Shown here one piece after another: positions 48,275-48,281 of a stretch of DNA of 48,281 nt. Within the stretch, counting starts at the first letter, position 1, and each line of letters starts with the position of its first letter. The translations under genes and the position numbers were made by a program. This DNA is from Desulfocarbo sp964620595 (GTDB taxonomy: Bacteria > Desulfobacterota > Desulfarculia > Desulfarculales > Desulfarculaceae). The notes under the pieces are model-generated. The model saw only the letters and a list, made by a program, of their open reading frames with translations. It was not told where the DNA came from and ran no database searches. The DNA lies in the NCBI GenBank assembly GCA_964620595.1, contig CAZUHP010000023.1, positions 1-48,281 of the forward strand, in the 5' to 3' direction.

Positions 48275-48281
48275 GGTCACG

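Overview
This is a GC-rich (roughly 70%) bacterial chromosome segment with almost no non-coding space. The mix suggests a strictly anaerobic, motile, Gram-negative bacterium of the Desulfobacterota (sulfate-reducer-like, perhaps Desulfarculia). The signs are a heterodisulfide-reductase-type CCG iron-sulfur protein, several multi-cluster ferredoxins, a DUF3786 protein, an Rrf2 regulator with a ferredoxin, CheZ, and outer-membrane and periplasm functions. The taxonomic placement is inference; there is no rRNA gene in the window, and I recognised no tRNA, CRISPR array or insertion sequence.

Layout. 1-4146: end of a CCG iron-sulfur subunit gene, a GT4 glycosyltransferase, a HEAT-repeat protein and a small membrane protein. 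4157-11009: hemW with a YyaL-type thioredoxin-domain protein, a zinc-ribbon protein, a four-helix membrane protein, small hypotheticals, and a CDP-alcohol phosphatidyltransferase abutting a HAD-IB phosphatase (a plausible phosphatidylglycerol module). 11006-19265: the most distinctive block, seven genes on the minus strand in the transcription order TetR regulator, ThDP enzyme, BASS-type transporter, NAD-dependent epimerase, SDR, sulfoacetaldehyde acetyltransferase (xsc), acetate kinase. I read it as a sulfonate-catabolic operon giving sulfite and acetyl phosphate, the latter cashed directly for ATP. 19388-23797: an iron-sulfur protein with a Cys cluster, a DUF115 motility-type protein, and two envelope proteins. 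24040-27514: a REC/HD-GYP response regulator, 3-hydroxyacyl-CoA dehydrogenase, and two Hsp20 chaperones behind a sigma-32-like promoter.

27788-34580 (minus strand): polA, a membrane-anchored protein, a KdsC-like HAD protein whose catalytic aspartates are replaced, DUF3786, queH and a greatly enlarged cheZ. 34756-36347: a YkgJ-type protein, a possible glycoside-hydrolase relic, a tiny membrane protein, then a C/G homopolymer region with a 10-N assembly gap flanked by two copies of a hairpin element. 36348-38200: an Rrf2 regulator/ferredoxin/zinc-ribbon operon with a clear sigma-70 promoter. 38308-40128: amtB-glnK behind a consensus sigma-54 promoter. 40388-48141: a bacterial alpha-2-macroglobulin translationally coupled to penicillin-binding protein 1C.

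The best leads are the xsc operon with its unexplained second ThDP enzyme, the degenerate KdsC-like protein, the CheZ carrying a large insertion at its hairpin tip, and the repeated hairpins and C-rich GTCGCC tracts confined mostly to intergenic DNA.
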